Under the pieces are notes generated by a model. That model was not told where the DNA came from and did not search any database. It saw only the letters and a program-made list of their open reading frames with translations. The position numbers and the translations under genes were made by a program. A stretch of DNA of 41,252 bases from Alphaproteobacteria bacterium (GTDB taxonomy: Bacteria > Pseudomonadota > Alphaproteobacteria > Sphingomonadales > Sphingomonadaceae), in the NCBI GenBank assembly GCA_030426245.1, contig JAUHYZ010000018.1:1-41252 (forward strand), written 5' to 3'. Positions within the stretch are counted from its first letter, which is position 1; every line of letters begins with the position of its first letter. Positions 8,860 to 18,682 of this stretch are shown here, piece after piece.

Positions 8860-8961
8860 CCGCCTCCCCTCTTGAGAGCCGTTAGCTGGCGAAATTTCGT
8901 CCATTCCCCTAGGGTTCGGGTATAAGAAGCTTACGGCAATAACATAGAACGAAGAACGTAA

Positions 8962-11748
8962 TTGAACGATATAACCGACACCCTTGAACCTCCGCCGCCG
9001 GGCGATGAATTTCAGCGCATCGACATCGTCGATGAGATGAAGACCAGCTACCTCGATTACGCGATGAGCGTAATCGTGAGCCGCGCACTTCCCGACGTGC
9101 GCGATGGCCTAAAGCCCGTGCATCGCCGGATTCTCTTCGCCAGCCAGGAAGGCGGTTTCGTTTACAACCGCCCGTACCGGAAATCGTCGAAAATCGTCGG
9201 CGACGTGATGGGCAACTATCACCCGCACGGCGACAGCGCGATCTACGATGCCCTCGCCCGGATGACGCAGCCCTGGTCGATGCGTTTGCCGCTGATCGAC
9301 GGTCAGGGCAATTTCGGCTCTATGGATCCCGATCCGCCGGCAGCCATGCGCTATACCGAAGCGCGGCTGGCACGTGTGACGACGGCCCTGCTCGACGATC
9401 TCGACAAGGATACGGTCGATTTCTTCGAAAACTACGACGGTTCCAGAAGCGAACCTTCGGTCCTCCCGGCGCGGTTCCCGAATTTGCTGGTCAACGGAGC
9501 CGGCGGCATCGCCGTGGGCATGGCCACCAACATTCCGCCCCACAATCTGGGAGAGGTCATCGACGGTTGCCTGGCATATATCGAGAACCCTGCGATCACG
9601 AATGAGGAGCTGTTCGAGATCATTCCGGGGCCCGATTTCCCGACCGCGCCTCTGATACTCGGTTCCTCCGGTGCCCGTGCGGCCTACACGACCGGCCGCG
9701 GTTCGATCCTGCAGCGCTGCCGCCACGAAATCGAAGAAGGAAGGGGCGATCGCCGTTCGATCGTTCTCAGTTCCATCCCGTACCAGGTCGGCAAATCCAA
9801 TCTGGTGGAGAAGATCGCCGAAGCGGCGAAGGAAAAGCGGATCGAAGGCATCGCCGACATCCGCGACGAATCCAATCGCCAAGGCGTTCGTGTCGTCGTC
9901 GAGCTGAAACGGGATGCGACGCCGGACGTGGTGCTGAACCAGATCTGGCGTCACTCCCCCGCCCAATCGAGCTTCCCCGCAAACATGCTCGCCATCTGCG
10001 GCGGGCGGCCGGAAGTCCTTTCGCTCAGGGATTTCATTCAGCAGTTCATTTCCTTCCGCGAGGAAGTGATCACGCGGCGCACGAAATTCGAACTGAACAA
10101 GGCCCGCGACCGGGCTCACATCCTGCTTGGCCTGGTCGTTGCGGTCAGCAATCTCGACGAAGTTGTCGCGATAATCCGCGGATCCTCCAATCCGGCCGAA
10201 GCACGCGCCAAATTGCTGGCGCGGGAATGGCCCATCGGCGAGATCGCCCAATATATCCGGCTGGTGGAGGCAATCGAGCCCAGCCTGGAACAGGAAGGCG
10301 GGTCATATCAGCTTTCCGACACTCAGGTCCGTGCGATCCTGGATCTGCGCCTGCACCGCCTGACGGCACTCGGCCGCGACGAAATCGGCGATGAGCTGAA
10401 GGAACTGTCCGAAAAGATTGCCGAATATCTCGCCATCCTTTCCGACCGCGCGAAGCTGTACGAAGTCATGCGCGAAGAACTGGCCGAGATTAAGACCCTC
10501 TACGCCACTCCGCGCATCTCCGAAATCGCCCCTGCCTGGGACGGCGTGGAAGACGAGGACCTGATCGAGCGTGACGACATGGTCGTGACGGTGACGCTGG
10601 ATGGCTACATCAAGCGCACTGCACTCTCGACATTCCGTGCTCAGGGCCGTGGAGGCAAAGGCCGCGCCGGCATGTCGACCAAAGAGGAAGATGCCGTCAG
10701 TTCGCTGTTCGTCACCTCCACGCATAATCCGGTGCTGTTCTTCTCGACTGCAGGCAAGGTCTATCGCCTTAAGGTCTGGAAGTTGCCCGAAGGCGGCCCG
10801 GCCACCCGTGGCCGGCCGATCATCAACATGCTGCCTTCGCTGGATGAAGGCGAAACGATTGCAACCGTACTCCCGCTGCCGGAAGACGAAGAAAGCTGGG
10901 GAGCCCTCAGCGTTGTCTTTGCTACGGCCAAAGGCGGAGTGCGCCGAAATTCAATGGACGCATTCGCCAATATTCCATCGAACGGGAAGCTGGCCATGCG
11001 TTTCGAGGACGGATCGGACGACCGCCTGATTGGCGTGCGTCTGCTCGATTCCGGGGATGACGTGCTGCTCGCTTCTCGCCACGGTAAAGCGATCCGCTTT
11101 GCAGCCGACGATGTGCGCGAATTCACGAGCCGAACCTCTACTGGCGTTCGGGGCATGAACTTGAAAGACGGTGACGAGGTCGTCTCGCTTTCGATCCTGC
11201 ACCGTGTCGGCACTGAAGCGGAGGAACGGGAAGAATACCTCCGGTTTGCTCCGTGGAAAGCGGATCGAGACGGCGAACCATCTCTCCCGCCCGAACGCTT
11301 CGCGGAAATGGCGGAGAAGGAGCAGTTCATCCTGACCGTTTGCGCGAATGGCTATGGCAAGCTTTCTTCGGCCTATGAATATCGCCGCATTGGGCGCGGA
11401 GGCCAGGGAATCGTCAATATCGACAATATCGAGCGTAACGGGCCCGTGGTCGCCAGCTTCAGCGCAACCAAGTCCGACCAGCTCATTCTGGTGACAGACA
11501 GCGCCAAATTGATCCGGATCGGATTGGACTCGCTGCGGGTAATCGGCCGCAACAGTGCAGGCGTTCGGCTGTTCGACGTCGCGAAGAACGAAAAGGTCGT
11601 CGCGACGGTCAGGCTCGATGAGCAAGCCGACCCCGAAAACGATTCCGAAGAGGCTATCGTGGAAGAGATCGTTGGCAGGGGATCTCCGGAAACGACGCCC
11701 TACACAACGCAAGACCGCGACGACCCGACGCCCACCGATACGGAATAG
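8962..11748 (+). CDS. gyrA: DNA gyrase subunit A
   Basis: The 928-residue breakage-reunion subunit of gyrase, which introduces negative supercoils with GyrB. The catalytic tyrosine is Y131 in AAMRYTEAR. The quinolone region reads [15 protein letters not shown] with Ser92 and Asp96, which correspond to E. coli Ser83 and Asp87, so both positions carry the susceptible-type residues. The GyrA box QGRGGKG at residues 561-567 separates gyrase from topoisomerase IV; the beta-pinwheel and an acidic tail follow. The start is a TTG at 8962, with purine-rich GAAGAACG upstream. The first residues vary within the family, so a later start is unlikely but not excluded. It is transcribed alone. Confidence 0.96.
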   Translation: MNDITDTLEPPPPGDEFQRIDIVDEMKTSYLDYAMSVIVSRALPDVRDGLKPVHRRILFASQEGGFVYNRPYRKSSKIVGDVMGNYHPHGDSAIYDALARMTQPWSMRLPLIDGQGNFGSMDPDPPAAMRYTEARLARVTTALLDDLDKDTVDFFENYDGSRSEPSVLPARFPNLLVNGAGGIAVGMATNIPPHNLGEVIDGCLAYIENPAITNEELFEIIPGPDFPTAPLILGSSGARAAYTTGRGSILQRCRHEIEEGRGDRRSIVLSSIPYQVGKSNLVEKIAEAAKEKRIEGIADIRDESNRQGVRVVVELKRDATPDVVLNQIWRHSPAQSSFPANMLAICGGRPEVLSLRDFIQQFISFREEVITRRTKFELNKARDRAHILLGLVVAVSNLDEVVAIIRGSSNPAEARAKLLAREWPIGEIAQYIRLVEAIEPSLEQEGGSYQLSDTQVRAILDLRLHRLTALGRDEIGDELKELSEKIAEYLAILSDRAKLYEVMREELAEIKTLYATPRISEIAPAWDGVEDEDLIERDDMVVTVTLDGYIKRTALSTFRAQGRGGKGRAGMSTKEEDAVSSLFVTSTHNPVLFFSTAGKVYRLKVWKLPEGGPATRGRPIINMLPSLDEGETIATVLPLPEDEESWGALSVVFATAKGGVRRNSMDAFANIPSNGKLAMRFEDGSDDRLIGVRLLDSGDDVLLASRHGKAIRFAADDVREFTSRTSTGVRGMNLKDGDEVVSLSILHRVGTEAEEREEYLRFAPWKADRDGEPSLPPERFAEMAEKEQFILTVCANGYGKLSSAYEYRRIGRGGQGIVNIDNIERNGPVVASFSATKSDQLILVTDSAKLIRIGLDSLRVIGRNSAGVRLFDVAKNEKVVATVRLDEQADPENDSEEAIVEEIVGRGSPETTPYTTQDRDDPTPTDTE

Positions 11749-12012
11749 CTGTGCCGCCCTGCCTGAAAGCAGGGAGGACACAGGTTCCATTTTCCAACAG
11801 GCGCCAAGCTGTGCCATGGCTTGGACATGTTGGAACGCGCCTTCCTGTCAGGCGGAAATATCGGCCATGTGCCTTGGAAATGGCGCTTTGAAACGGCATC
11901 CGCGAAAGGTCACACTCTCGCACACAAGGTGACACACAACATACTGAAATACAGTTATAATAATGGGAAAGTCACAAAGTTTCACCCTCGCTTGTGTGTC
12001 AACCCGCAAGGC
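11749..12012. other. Convergent gap between gyrA and the YhhN gene, with repeats
   Basis: No convincing gene. The left part holds an imperfect hairpin just after gyrA (about 11750-11783), with the perfect core CCCTGC/GCAGGG and outer TGTG/CACA pairing. It has no T-run. The right part holds a perfect 10-bp inverted repeat, TGACACACAA at 11930-11939 and TTGTGTGTCA at 11992-12001. Between and beside its arms are several CACAC and GTGAC/GTCAC copies and an isolated TATAAT (11956-11961). The TATAAT has no well-spaced -35 partner that I can see. Confidence 0.4.
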
Positions 12013-12693
12013 TCAGTGGCTGCTGACGATCTTCAATTCGGGATCGCGCTTGCGCAATGTCTGGATGACACCGGTGCAGATCAGGAACTGCGCCAAGAAG
12101 TAGAGCGGCCAGACATAGACTTGGGGGATGTCGCTTTGTGCAAGAGGTCCCATGCCGGCGATCAGCAAGAGATCGGATATTACGAAGATCACAGCGCCTG
12201 CGCCGACGCGGTAGCGCGGGAAAGTACTGGCCCATGCGGTTGCCGCCATGGCCCCGAGCGCCAGAGCATAGATGGCGGTTTGCGTGGCGATCGCTCTGTC
12301 GGAAGGAAGGGTGAAGGCAATAATGGGGGTCAGCAGCAGGAGCGCCGCAGCCACTCCCTTTTGCGAGGGAGTGAGCGAACTGCGCCGATTGCGCAGATAG
12401 AGTCCGAGCGCGAAGACATGCGATGCAAAGAACAGCCACCCGCCGATTTCCCGGTCGAACTCGATCGCCACGTCTCCGCAGGCAGCGACGGCCATGACCC
12501 AAACCAGCAACCGTGCATCCGGGCTGGAATGGCGCAGGAACGCGTAAACCGCGAGCAACGCAACGGCCCCGCCCTTCAGCGCAATCGGTATCAGTTCCGG
12601 TATCTCGGCTCCGCGCAGATAGAAATGCCCCGCTGCCGCTGCGATTGCTGCCAGCAGGAAAGGGCGTTTCTCATACAATGCGCGTCTTGGCAT
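12013..12693 (-). CDS. YhhN family membrane protein (lysoplasmalogenase-like)
   Basis: A 226-residue integral membrane protein with about seven to eight hydrophobic segments, the usual YhhN/TMEM86 layout. Family-typical acidic residues lie in membrane segments: ACGDVAIEFD, and FVISDLLLIAG near the C-terminus. Animal and some bacterial members cleave the vinyl-ether bond of lysoplasmalogens; the substrate here is not known. I chose the ATG at 12693 because a GGAG ribosome site lies 6 bases upstream. A longer frame to 12744 would leave almost no space for the trmFO promoter. It converges on gyrA and diverges from trmFO. Confidence 0.85.
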   Translation of the reverse strand: MPRRALYEKRPFLLAAIAAAAGHFYLRGAEIPELIPIALKGGAVALLAVYAFLRHSSPDARLLVWVMAVAACGDVAIEFDREIGGWLFFASHVFALGLYLRNRRSSLTPSQKGVAAALLLLTPIIAFTLPSDRAIATQTAIYALALGAMAATAWASTFPRYRVGAGAVIFVISDLLLIAGMGPLAQSDIPQVYVWPLYFLAQFLICTGVIQTLRKRDPELKIVSSH

Positions 12694-12761
12694 GGCCTGC
12701 TCCGTCTTCGTCGCACGCTTGGCCTTGAACTGGACCGAGCGCAAGCGGTAGGGCGCCCGTC

Positions 12762-14108
12762 ATGACGCAAGATGTCCACATCATCGGCGGAGGCCTGGCA
12801 GGAAGCGAAGCGGCGTGGCAGCTAGCGCGGCGAGGTTTCACTGTGCGCCTCTCCGAAATGCGCGGCACCGGAGAGACAAGCCCCGCCCACCAGACGGACG
12901 GGCTTGCAGAACTCGTTTGCTCGAACAGCTTTCGGTCTGACGACGACACGAAGAATGCGGTTGGCCTCCTCCATCACGAGATGCGCAGACTGGATTCGCT
13001 GATCATGCGTGCCGCCGAAATGGCCAAGGTACCTGCGGGATCGGCCCTAGCGGTCGACCGCGATATCTTTTCTGGTGAAGTCCAGAAAACGCTTGAAGCG
13101 CATCCGAACGTCGAGATTGTGCGAGAGCGCATAGACGAGCTTCCGAGCGCGGGCATGACGATCGTCGCAACCGGCCCGTTAACTGCGGCCAGGCTTGCGC
13201 AGAGTATCGGCACGGCCACGGGTAAAGACAGTCTGGCCTTCTTCGATGCTATCGCGCCAATTGTGCACTTCGACAGTATCGACATGCAGGTCTGCTGGAA
13301 GGCGTCGCGCTGGGACAAGGGCAGCGGGCCCGACGGAGAGGGCAAGGACTACATCAACTGCCCGATGACGAAGGAGCAGTATCTTGCCTTTCATCAGGGC
13401 CTGATCGACGGCGAGAAGACCGATTTCAAGGAATGGGAAGCGGAAACGCCTTATTTCGAAGGATGCATGCCGATCGAAGTCATGGCGTCTCGCGGGGTCG
13501 ATACTCTGCGTTATGGACCGATGAAGCCGGTCGGATTGGACGATCCGCGTACCGGGCGCTGGCCCTATGCCGTCGTACAGCTCAGGCAAGACAACAAGCT
13601 TGGCACGCTCTGGAATATGGTCGGTTTTCAGACGAAGCTGAAGCATCGCGCCCAGGTTGAGCTGTTTCGCACAATTCCGGGGCTGGAAAAGGCGGAATTT
13701 GCCCGTCTCGGTGGATTGCACCGCAACACGTTCCTGAATTCACCCACTTTGCTGGACCGGCAATTGCGCCTGAAGGGAGCGCAGCATATCCGCTTCGCGG
13801 GCCAGATAACCGGCTGCGAAGGCTATGTCGAAAGCTCCGCTGTGGGGCTCGTCGCCGGTCTGATGGCAGCTGCGGAACTTTCCGGGCAAGATTGGCAAAG
13901 CCCGCCCCGCACCAGTGCCCTGGGCTCGCTGCTGGCACACATCACCGGCGATGCCGATGCGGAGACCTATCAGCCGATGAACGTCAATTTCGGCCTTTTT
14001 CCACCGCTGCACGACGTGAAGAAGAAGCAGCGCAAGGAAGCTTATACCGAGCGGGCAAAGGCCGACTTCGGCAACTGGCTGTCGCAAATGGATGCCGTGC
14101 CGGCCTGA
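12762..14108 (+). CDS. trmFO: Folate-dependent tRNA (uracil-54-C5) methyltransferase TrmFO
   Basis: A 448-residue flavoprotein that makes ribothymidine at position 54 of tRNA with methylene-tetrahydrofolate as carbon donor. It has an N-terminal FAD-binding Rossmann motif ([13 protein letters not shown]), the conserved [12 protein letters not shown] with a functional cysteine, a second conserved cysteine in YFEGCMPIE, and the C-terminal [16 protein letters not shown]. The start ATG at 12762 lies 68 bases from the divergent YhhN gene. Its stop is only 4 bases from the end of the convergent EF-hand gene, with no room for a normal terminator. Confidence 0.96.
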   Translation: MTQDVHIIGGGLAGSEAAWQLARRGFTVRLSEMRGTGETSPAHQTDGLAELVCSNSFRSDDDTKNAVGLLHHEMRRLDSLIMRAAEMAKVPAGSALAVDRDIFSGEVQKTLEAHPNVEIVRERIDELPSAGMTIVATGPLTAARLAQSIGTATGKDSLAFFDAIAPIVHFDSIDMQVCWKASRWDKGSGPDGEGKDYINCPMTKEQYLAFHQGLIDGEKTDFKEWEAETPYFEGCMPIEVMASRGVDTLRYGPMKPVGLDDPRTGRWPYAVVQLRQDNKLGTLWNMVGFQTKLKHRAQVELFRTIPGLEKAEFARLGGLHRNTFLNSPTLLDRQLRLKGAQHIRFAGQITGCEGYVESSAVGLVAGLMAAAELSGQDWQSPPRTSALGSLLAHITGDADAETYQPMNVNFGLFPPLHDVKKKQRKEAYTERAKADFGNWLSQMDAVPA

Positions 14109-14112
14109 TCGC

Positions 14113-14577
14113 TCAGCAACGGCATTTGGGTTTCGGAGAACGCTTGGGGCGACTTGTTGCGAATTCTGCAGGCGTTAACTCGCCATCTTCATCTGCATCC
14201 ATGCCTTCGAAACGTTCAGCGGTCGTCACGGCCCATTCTTCGAAGGTCAGCAGGTTGTTCCCATCTACGTCGAGCCTGCGGAAACCATCCGACCTGCTTG
14301 AGAGCATTTCGTTGCGCGTGATGCGCCAATCGCGGTTGCGGTCGTAGCGGAAAAAACGGCGCTGTTCGCGCGTCAGCTCGCTGGCTTCTGGCGGCTCTGG
14401 ACCCGTCAGACCGGCAATATCTGCTTCCGGCAACTGATCCGCAGGCGGTTCGGTCTCAAGCGCAGCGGGCGAAGGCGGCGGCGCGCCAGCCTCGATCACG
14501 GCTCTAGCCTGCCACCAGAATATGCCTACTCCGACCAGGACCAGTGCTGCGAATGCACCAAGCACGATACGGTTCAT
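14113..14577 (-). CDS. Membrane-anchored EF-hand protein
   Basis: A 154-residue protein with one N-terminal hydrophobic segment (IVLGAFAALVLVGVGIFWW), a Pro/Ala-rich linker and three EF-hand calcium loops. The loops are DRNRDWRITRNE (glycine replaced at position 6), DVDGNNLLTFEE and DADEDGELTPAE, each with Asp at position 1 and Glu at position 12. The C-terminus is basic and cysteine-containing (KRSPKPKCRC). The domain probably faces the periplasm as a calcium sensor or buffer; no partner is evident. The ATG at 14577 follows GGGAGGG, which decides the start over an upstream TTG. It is the last gene of the leftward ftsB-pdh run. Confidence 0.82.
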   Translation of the reverse strand: MNRIVLGAFAALVLVGVGIFWWQARAVIEAGAPPPSPAALETEPPADQLPEADIAGLTGPEPPEASELTREQRRFFRYDRNRDWRITRNEMLSSRSDGFRRLDVDGNNLLTFEEWAVTTAERFEGMDADEDGELTPAEFATSRPKRSPKPKCRC

Positions 14578-14614
14578 GGCTGCCCTCCCCCAAAGCAATC
14601 ATTTCCATTCTAAG

Positions 14615-15271
14615 CTATCGACCAAAAAGGCCCAAGCGGATTGCGGTAAGTGCTGCCCCTGGACCATGCAGCATCGGCGATCCGCCGCGGCTGAGGCTTC
14701 GACCGGCAAGTCCTTCCAGCACCGCCAGGGGGCGCATATTGCGTGAGAGCTTGTTGAGCCCTCCATGCGACTTTTCCCACAGATCGATAACGCGGCGGCG
14801 CTCTGCCGTTTCGCTCAACCCGGTAACGAGATCGGCCAGTGCCCATTGCTGCCCGGCGCTCAGAATTGCTTCGGCATCGTCCTGCGTCCCAATCACGCGC
14901 TTCAATGCAAGGAAGGCCTGCGCTCTTGCCGAAGCGAACGCCCGGATCTGCGCGGTATCCAGCTCTTCATCGAGCAGGAGTTCCCAGCCATCGACCAGCG
15001 CAGTCAAGGAATCCGCTTCGCCCGCGAACACGTCAAGCGATGCCATGAGAAGGTCGCTCTTTTCGCGCTTATGATCGTCGAGGCCAAACTGGTCGCGCCA
15101 CCAGGCAAGCCGCATCTGTCCGATAACCGGCTCGCTCGCCTGGCGAACGGCCTGACCCAGCCTGGCATCCAATGCCAAGAGGGCAAGCGTCGCCGGCCTT
15201 GCGCTCGCCGGCGCGTAAGCGACCGCGAGCCGCTGGGCCAATGGCAGTTCGTCGATAAGGCTATCAGCCAT
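14615..15271 (-). CDS. Phytoene/squalene synthase-like family protein
   Basis: A 218-residue protein resembling the short phytoene/squalene synthase superfamily. The VIGQMRLAWWRDQF segment is characteristic of the NDUFAF6-like branch, and helices downstream (EELDTAQIRAFASARAQAFLAL) fit the all-helical fold. I do not see the two Asp-rich DxxxD motifs needed for prenyl-diphosphate condensation, so it may not be an active synthase. Mitochondrial relatives act in complex I assembly. The gene lies between pdhB and the EF-hand gene, all leftward. Confidence 0.65.
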   Translation of the reverse strand: MADSLIDELPLAQRLAVAYAPASARPATLALLALDARLGQAVRQASEPVIGQMRLAWWRDQFGLDDHKREKSDLLMASLDVFAGEADSLTALVDGWELLLDEELDTAQIRAFASARAQAFLALKRVIGTQDDAEAILSAGQQWALADLVTGLSETAERRRVIDLWEKSHGGLNKLSRNMRPLAVLEGLAGRSLSRGGSPMLHGPGAALTAIRLGLFGR

Positions 15272-15326
15272 AAAGTGCCGGATCGCGCAACGCGCACTCT
15301 ATGGCAAGCATCGAACCCAAATGGGA

Positions 15327-16700
15327 TTAGCGGTAGCAGACCTTCTTGGCAGCTTCGACGATCCGCGGAGAATCGATCAAGGCAAGCTTTTCCAGATTGG
15401 CTGCATAGGGAAGCGGAACATCCTCGTTACAGACCCGCAGAACCGGCGCATCGAGGTAATCGAACCCATCCTCCATGCAAATTCCCTGGATTTCGGAAGC
15501 GATCGAACATTGCGGCCAGCCTTCCTCTGCAATCACCAGGCGATTGGTCTTTGCAAGGCTTTCCAGCACCGTTTCCTTGTCGAGCGGGCGCAACGTGCGA
15601 AGATCGATGACTTCCGCCTCAATCCCTTCTTCGGCAAGTGCTTCGGCCGCTTCCAGCGCAAATCCTACGCCGATCGAATAGGAAACGATGGTCACATCGG
15701 ATCCTTCGCGCACGATCCGGGCCTTGCCGATCGGCAAGACATGATCGTCAAGCTGCGCGAGTTCGAAACTGCGGCCATAGACCAATTCGTTCTCTAGGAA
15801 GATTACCGGATCTTCGCAGCGAATGGCGGCCTTGAGCAGCCCCTTGGCATCCGACGAATCGTAGGGTGCAATCACGATCAATCCCGGGACGTGCGAAAAC
15901 CAGGAAGCGTAGTTCTGGCTGTGCTGCGCAGCCACGCGGCTGGCGGCACCGTTCGGGCCGCGGAACACCACCGGGCAACGCATCTGGCCGCCAGACATGT
16001 AATTGGTCTTGGCCGCAGAATTGATCAGATGATCCATCGCCTGCATCGCGAAGTTGAACGTCATGAACTCGACGACCGGCCTCAAGCCGCCCATCGCTGC
16101 ACCCGTTCCGATTCCGGCAAAGCCATATTCGGTGATTGGCGTATCGATAACGCGCCTGGGGCCGAATTCTTCCAGCAGCCCCTGCGTAACCTTGTAGGCC
16201 CCCTGATACTCGGCGACTTCTTCGCCCATGACGAACACGCGCTCGTCCCGGCGCATCTCTTCCGCCATCGCGTCTCTGAGCGCTTCACGCACCGTCACAG
16301 GGACCATGTTCGTCCCTTCGGGGATGTCCGGATCCGATGCGCGCGCCTCTGCCTTGGGAGGCTCAACCGTCTTTGCTGGTTCCGGGCTTTCAGACTTTTC
16401 CATCTGAGCGGATTCCGGTTTGGCTTCGGCTTCTCCGCCAGATGAGGAGACATCTTCACCGTCACCGCCGATTACGGCGATTACCGTGCCGACTTTCACA
16501 TTCTCGGTCCCTTCAGGAACCAGAATCTTCCCAACCTGCCCCTCGTCGATGGATTCGAATTCCATCGTCGCCTTGTCCGTCTCGATCTCGGCAAGGATAT
16601 CGCCGGCCTGGACTTCGTCACCTTCTTTGACGAGCCACTTGGAAAGTGTGCCTTCCTCCATGGTCGGGGAAAGCGCGGGCATTTTCAGTTCGATCGCCAT
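15327..16700 (-). CDS. pdhB: Pyruvate dehydrogenase E1 component, beta subunit, with lipoyl domain
   Basis: A 457-residue E1-beta subunit carrying an N-terminal lipoyl domain (residues 1-78) with the modified lysine K43 in [13 protein letters not shown] Pro/Ala/Glu-rich linker (about 80-135) then leads into the transketolase-like pyrimidine-binding and C-terminal domains ([12 protein letters not shown] to VCYR). With PdhA it decarboxylates pyruvate and passes the acetyl group to E2. The lipoyl domain on E1-beta is common in Alphaproteobacteria. The ATG shares one base with the pdhA stop (TGATG). The E2 and E3 genes are not in this window. Confidence 0.96.
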   Translation of the reverse strand: MAIELKMPALSPTMEEGTLSKWLVKEGDEVQAGDILAEIETDKATMEFESIDEGQVGKILVPEGTENVKVGTVIAVIGGDGEDVSSSGGEAEAKPESAQMEKSESPEPAKTVEPPKAEARASDPDIPEGTNMVPVTVREALRDAMAEEMRRDERVFVMGEEVAEYQGAYKVTQGLLEEFGPRRVIDTPITEYGFAGIGTGAAMGGLRPVVEFMTFNFAMQAMDHLINSAAKTNYMSGGQMRCPVVFRGPNGAASRVAAQHSQNYASWFSHVPGLIVIAPYDSSDAKGLLKAAIRCEDPVIFLENELVYGRSFELAQLDDHVLPIGKARIVREGSDVTIVSYSIGVGFALEAAEALAEEGIEAEVIDLRTLRPLDKETVLESLAKTNRLVIAEEGWPQCSIASEIQGICMEDGFDYLDAPVLRVCNEDVPLPYAANLEKLALIDSPRIVEAAKKVCYR

Positions 16701-17806
16701 CAGTAATTCCCCACCAGGACATCCGTATAGAGTTCGCTCGCTTCGGGTTCAGGGGAACTTTCCGCAAAGTCGGCTGCTTCGGACACCTTGGCGCGGATAT
16801 CCTTGTCGATGTCCTTCAATTTGTCTTCCGAAATGCCACGCTCGATCAACAAGGCCTTGGCGTGTTCGATAGGATCGCGTTTTTCACGCACATCCTGAAC
16901 TTCTTCGCGTGTACGGTATTTGGCGGGATCGGACATCGAGTGTCCGCGATACCGGTAGGTGTTGAGTTCCATCAGTACCGGCCCGCCACCATCACGCACA
17001 TGCTTGATAGCGATTTCCGTAGCCTGGCGCACCTCGAGGACGTCCATGCCGTTCACATCCATACCCGGAATGCGGAACGCCGTCCCACGCCGGTAAAAAT
17101 GCGTTTCGGCGGAACTGCGTTTGACTGAGGTTCCCATCGCGTACTGATTGTTTTCGATCACAAAGACGATCGGGAGGTTCCACAGGGAGGCCATGTTGAA
17201 CGTCTCGTAGACCTGGCCCTGGTTCGCGGCACCATCGCCGAAATAGGCAACGCAGATGCCGCCATCTTCACGATACTTGTGGGCGAAAGCCAGACCGGCG
17301 CCGAGCGGCACCTGCGCGCCGACGATACCGTGTCCGCCATAAAATGCATGCTCCGTGCTGAACATATGCATCGACCCGCCCTTGCCATGGCTGATACCTG
17401 CTTGGCGCCCGGTCAGTTCAGCCATGATTATCTTGGGATCGATTCCGTAGGCCAGCATGTGCCCATGATCGCGATAGCCGGTGATGACGCTGTCTTTCCC
17501 GCCTTCGAGGGCAGACTGAATACCCACGGCGACTGCTTCCTGACCGATATAGAGGTGGCAGAAGCCGCCGATCAGGCCCAGACCGTAAAGCTGCCCTGCC
17601 CGTTCTTCGAACCTTCTGATGAGAAGCATACGCTCATAGAGTTCGAGCAGCTCATCATCGCTGGCATCAAACCGCTTCTTTTCCGAATATTCATCCTGAA
17701 GACTGCGAAGCTCGAAGTTCTCGTCCGAGCTATCCGACGTGGCAGCCTTGCTCTTGCGGTTAGTCTTGCTTGAGGAAGTGCCTCTCCTGGCAGCGGGTTT
17801 GGCCAA
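16700..17806 (-). CDS. pdhA: Pyruvate dehydrogenase E1 component, alpha subunit
   Basis: A 368-residue thiamine-diphosphate-dependent E1-alpha subunit. The thiamine motif starts at G190 ([16 protein letters not shown]) and ends at the N219-N220 pair. The loop [15 protein letters not shown] carries the conserved serine region. A basic Ser/Lys-rich N-terminal tail of about 30 residues precedes the domain. The start is a TTG at 17806 with AAAGGA about 10 bases upstream; the next in-frame ATG lies well inside the conserved domain. It is coupled to pdhB and preceded by ftsB, a common neighbourhood in this class. Confidence 0.95.
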   Translation of the reverse strand: MAKPAARRGTSSSKTNRKSKAATSDSSDENFELRSLQDEYSEKKRFDASDDELLELYERMLLIRRFEERAGQLYGLGLIGGFCHLYIGQEAVAVGIQSALEGGKDSVITGYRDHGHMLAYGIDPKIIMAELTGRQAGISHGKGGSMHMFSTEHAFYGGHGIVGAQVPLGAGLAFAHKYREDGGICVAYFGDGAANQGQVYETFNMASLWNLPIVFVIENNQYAMGTSVKRSSAETHFYRRGTAFRIPGMDVNGMDVLEVRQATEIAIKHVRDGGGPVLMELNTYRYRGHSMSDPAKYRTREEVQDVREKRDPIEHAKALLIERGISEDKLKDIDKDIRAKVSEAADFAESSPEPEASELYTDVLVGNY

Positions 17807-17966
17807 CTTGATCTTTCCTTTGCTTAACGCTTCGCGGCGAACCGCGGAGTGATTGAATCAGGCCTATAAGCCCAAGCCCCGCGCCTAGGCAACGGCCAGA
17901 ACGCAAGACACGCAAATCTTTACTGCACAAAAAGGTGCAGGGATCACGAAATATTTGCCAATTTGG

Positions 17967-18278
17967 TTAGTTAACCTCAATCACCACTTCGTCAGGGTGC
18001 ACGACATTGAGATTCTTTCGGATCAGCTCGCCGGCAAGATCCGGGTCCACGTGATCGGGATTGAGCAAAGCTACACGATTCTTCAACTCGTCCCGCTCTT
18101 TCGACAGGGCAGATATCTCAGCCTGCCGCTGCTTCAAAGTCGAGAGATTCTCACTCCAGGAAAGCAAACCGCTCGGCCCCGCAAGCGTCAGACCAGCCAA
18201 TACAAGCAGGCAGCCGAGCGCGCCAAGCTGAATCAGCTTTTCCCTGCGAGTCAGAAATGGGGGATCCCCTGCTGTCAT
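17967..18278 (-). CDS. ftsB: Cell division protein FtsB (septum formation initiator)
   Basis: A 103-residue bitopic membrane protein. A short cytoplasmic N-terminus is followed by one membrane segment (IQLGALGCLLVLAGLTLAG), then a coiled coil (LSTLKQRQAEISALSKERDELKNRVALL) and the DPDLAGELIRKNLNVVHPDEVVIE tail typical of FtsB/DivIC. It should act with FtsL and FtsQ to activate septal cell-wall synthesis. I chose the ATG at 18278; a TTG at 18314 in the same frame would add 12 residues. pdhA follows 160 bases downstream. In many relatives eno precedes this gene, but here a 404-base gap and an SDR gene lie upstream. Confidence 0.88.
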   Translation of the reverse strand: MTAGDPPFLTRREKLIQLGALGCLLVLAGLTLAGPSGLLSWSENLSTLKQRQAEISALSKERDELKNRVALLNPDHVDPDLAGELIRKNLNVVHPDEVVIEVN

Positions 18279-18682
18279 AATTGGCACAGAATCATAGTTA
18301 GCTTGCCGATTCAAGGAGATTCGGCGGAAACTTCCTCAGCACCACCGGGCAGCGAGCTGAACTGCCAAGACAAGATAAGCGTCTTGAATGGCCCCACTTT
18401 CATGGCGTCTTCCAAATGAAACCCTTAAACGCATGCGCTCTCGCCGTCCAAGCATTCAAAGAACTCTGCTCGCTCGCAATGTGCGCCCCGTCACACGGCA
18501 CGGCACACAACGAATTTTTGGCGGAAGCCTAGACGAGAAGTATTTACAGACATAATCAACGATAAGCCGATTTGCCAGCCATTATCCGGGACTCTCTACA
18601 GATCTCGTTCAGGATATTGTCTGCAAGCAATGTATGATTGCGCGGCCTGATCAAAGCGGCGGCAACAGTTTTGGAGAGTAAT
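18279..18682. other. 404-base gap between ftsB and the SDR gene
   Basis: This divergent gap must hold the promoters of ftsB (leftward) and the SDR gene (rightward). I see no convincing gene: a 30-codon leftward frame at 18311-18403 is unsupported. The part nearest the SDR gene is more AT-rich than the surroundings and contains a small palindrome (18627-18641). The flanking change from conserved division and pyruvate dehydrogenase genes to accessory genes makes this a likely synteny break. Confidence 0.5.
18627..18641. promoter_or_regulatory. Palindrome GCAAT-N5-ATTGC upstream of the SDR gene
   Basis: GCAAT at 18627-18631 and ATTGC at 18637-18641 form a perfect 5-bp inverted repeat with a 5-base spacer, 42 bases ahead of the SDR start. 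The half-site spacing is compatible with a MarR-type dimer, and a double-MarR regulator is encoded next door. I do not see a second copy in front of the regulator gene, so the assignment is tentative. Confidence 0.28.

Noticed and set aside
8962..11748. Topoisomerase IV subunit ParC instead of GyrA
   Set aside because: The GyrA box QGRGGKG, the long beta-pinwheel domain and the acidic tail indicate gyrase.
11956..11961. TATAAT as a promoter -10 between gyrA and the YhhN gene
   Set aside because: No -35 with 16-18 base spacing is visible on the same strand, and no gene follows directly.
11821..12765. A 314-codon rightward frame opposite the YhhN gene
   Set aside because: It is a shadow of the membrane protein gene on the other strand; its translation is charged, cysteine-rich and lacks any domain pattern.
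18311..18403. A 30-codon leftward frame upstream of ftsB starting MKVGPFKTL
   Set aside because: No convincing ribosome site, no recognisable feature and mixed codon use; not enough to call a gene.
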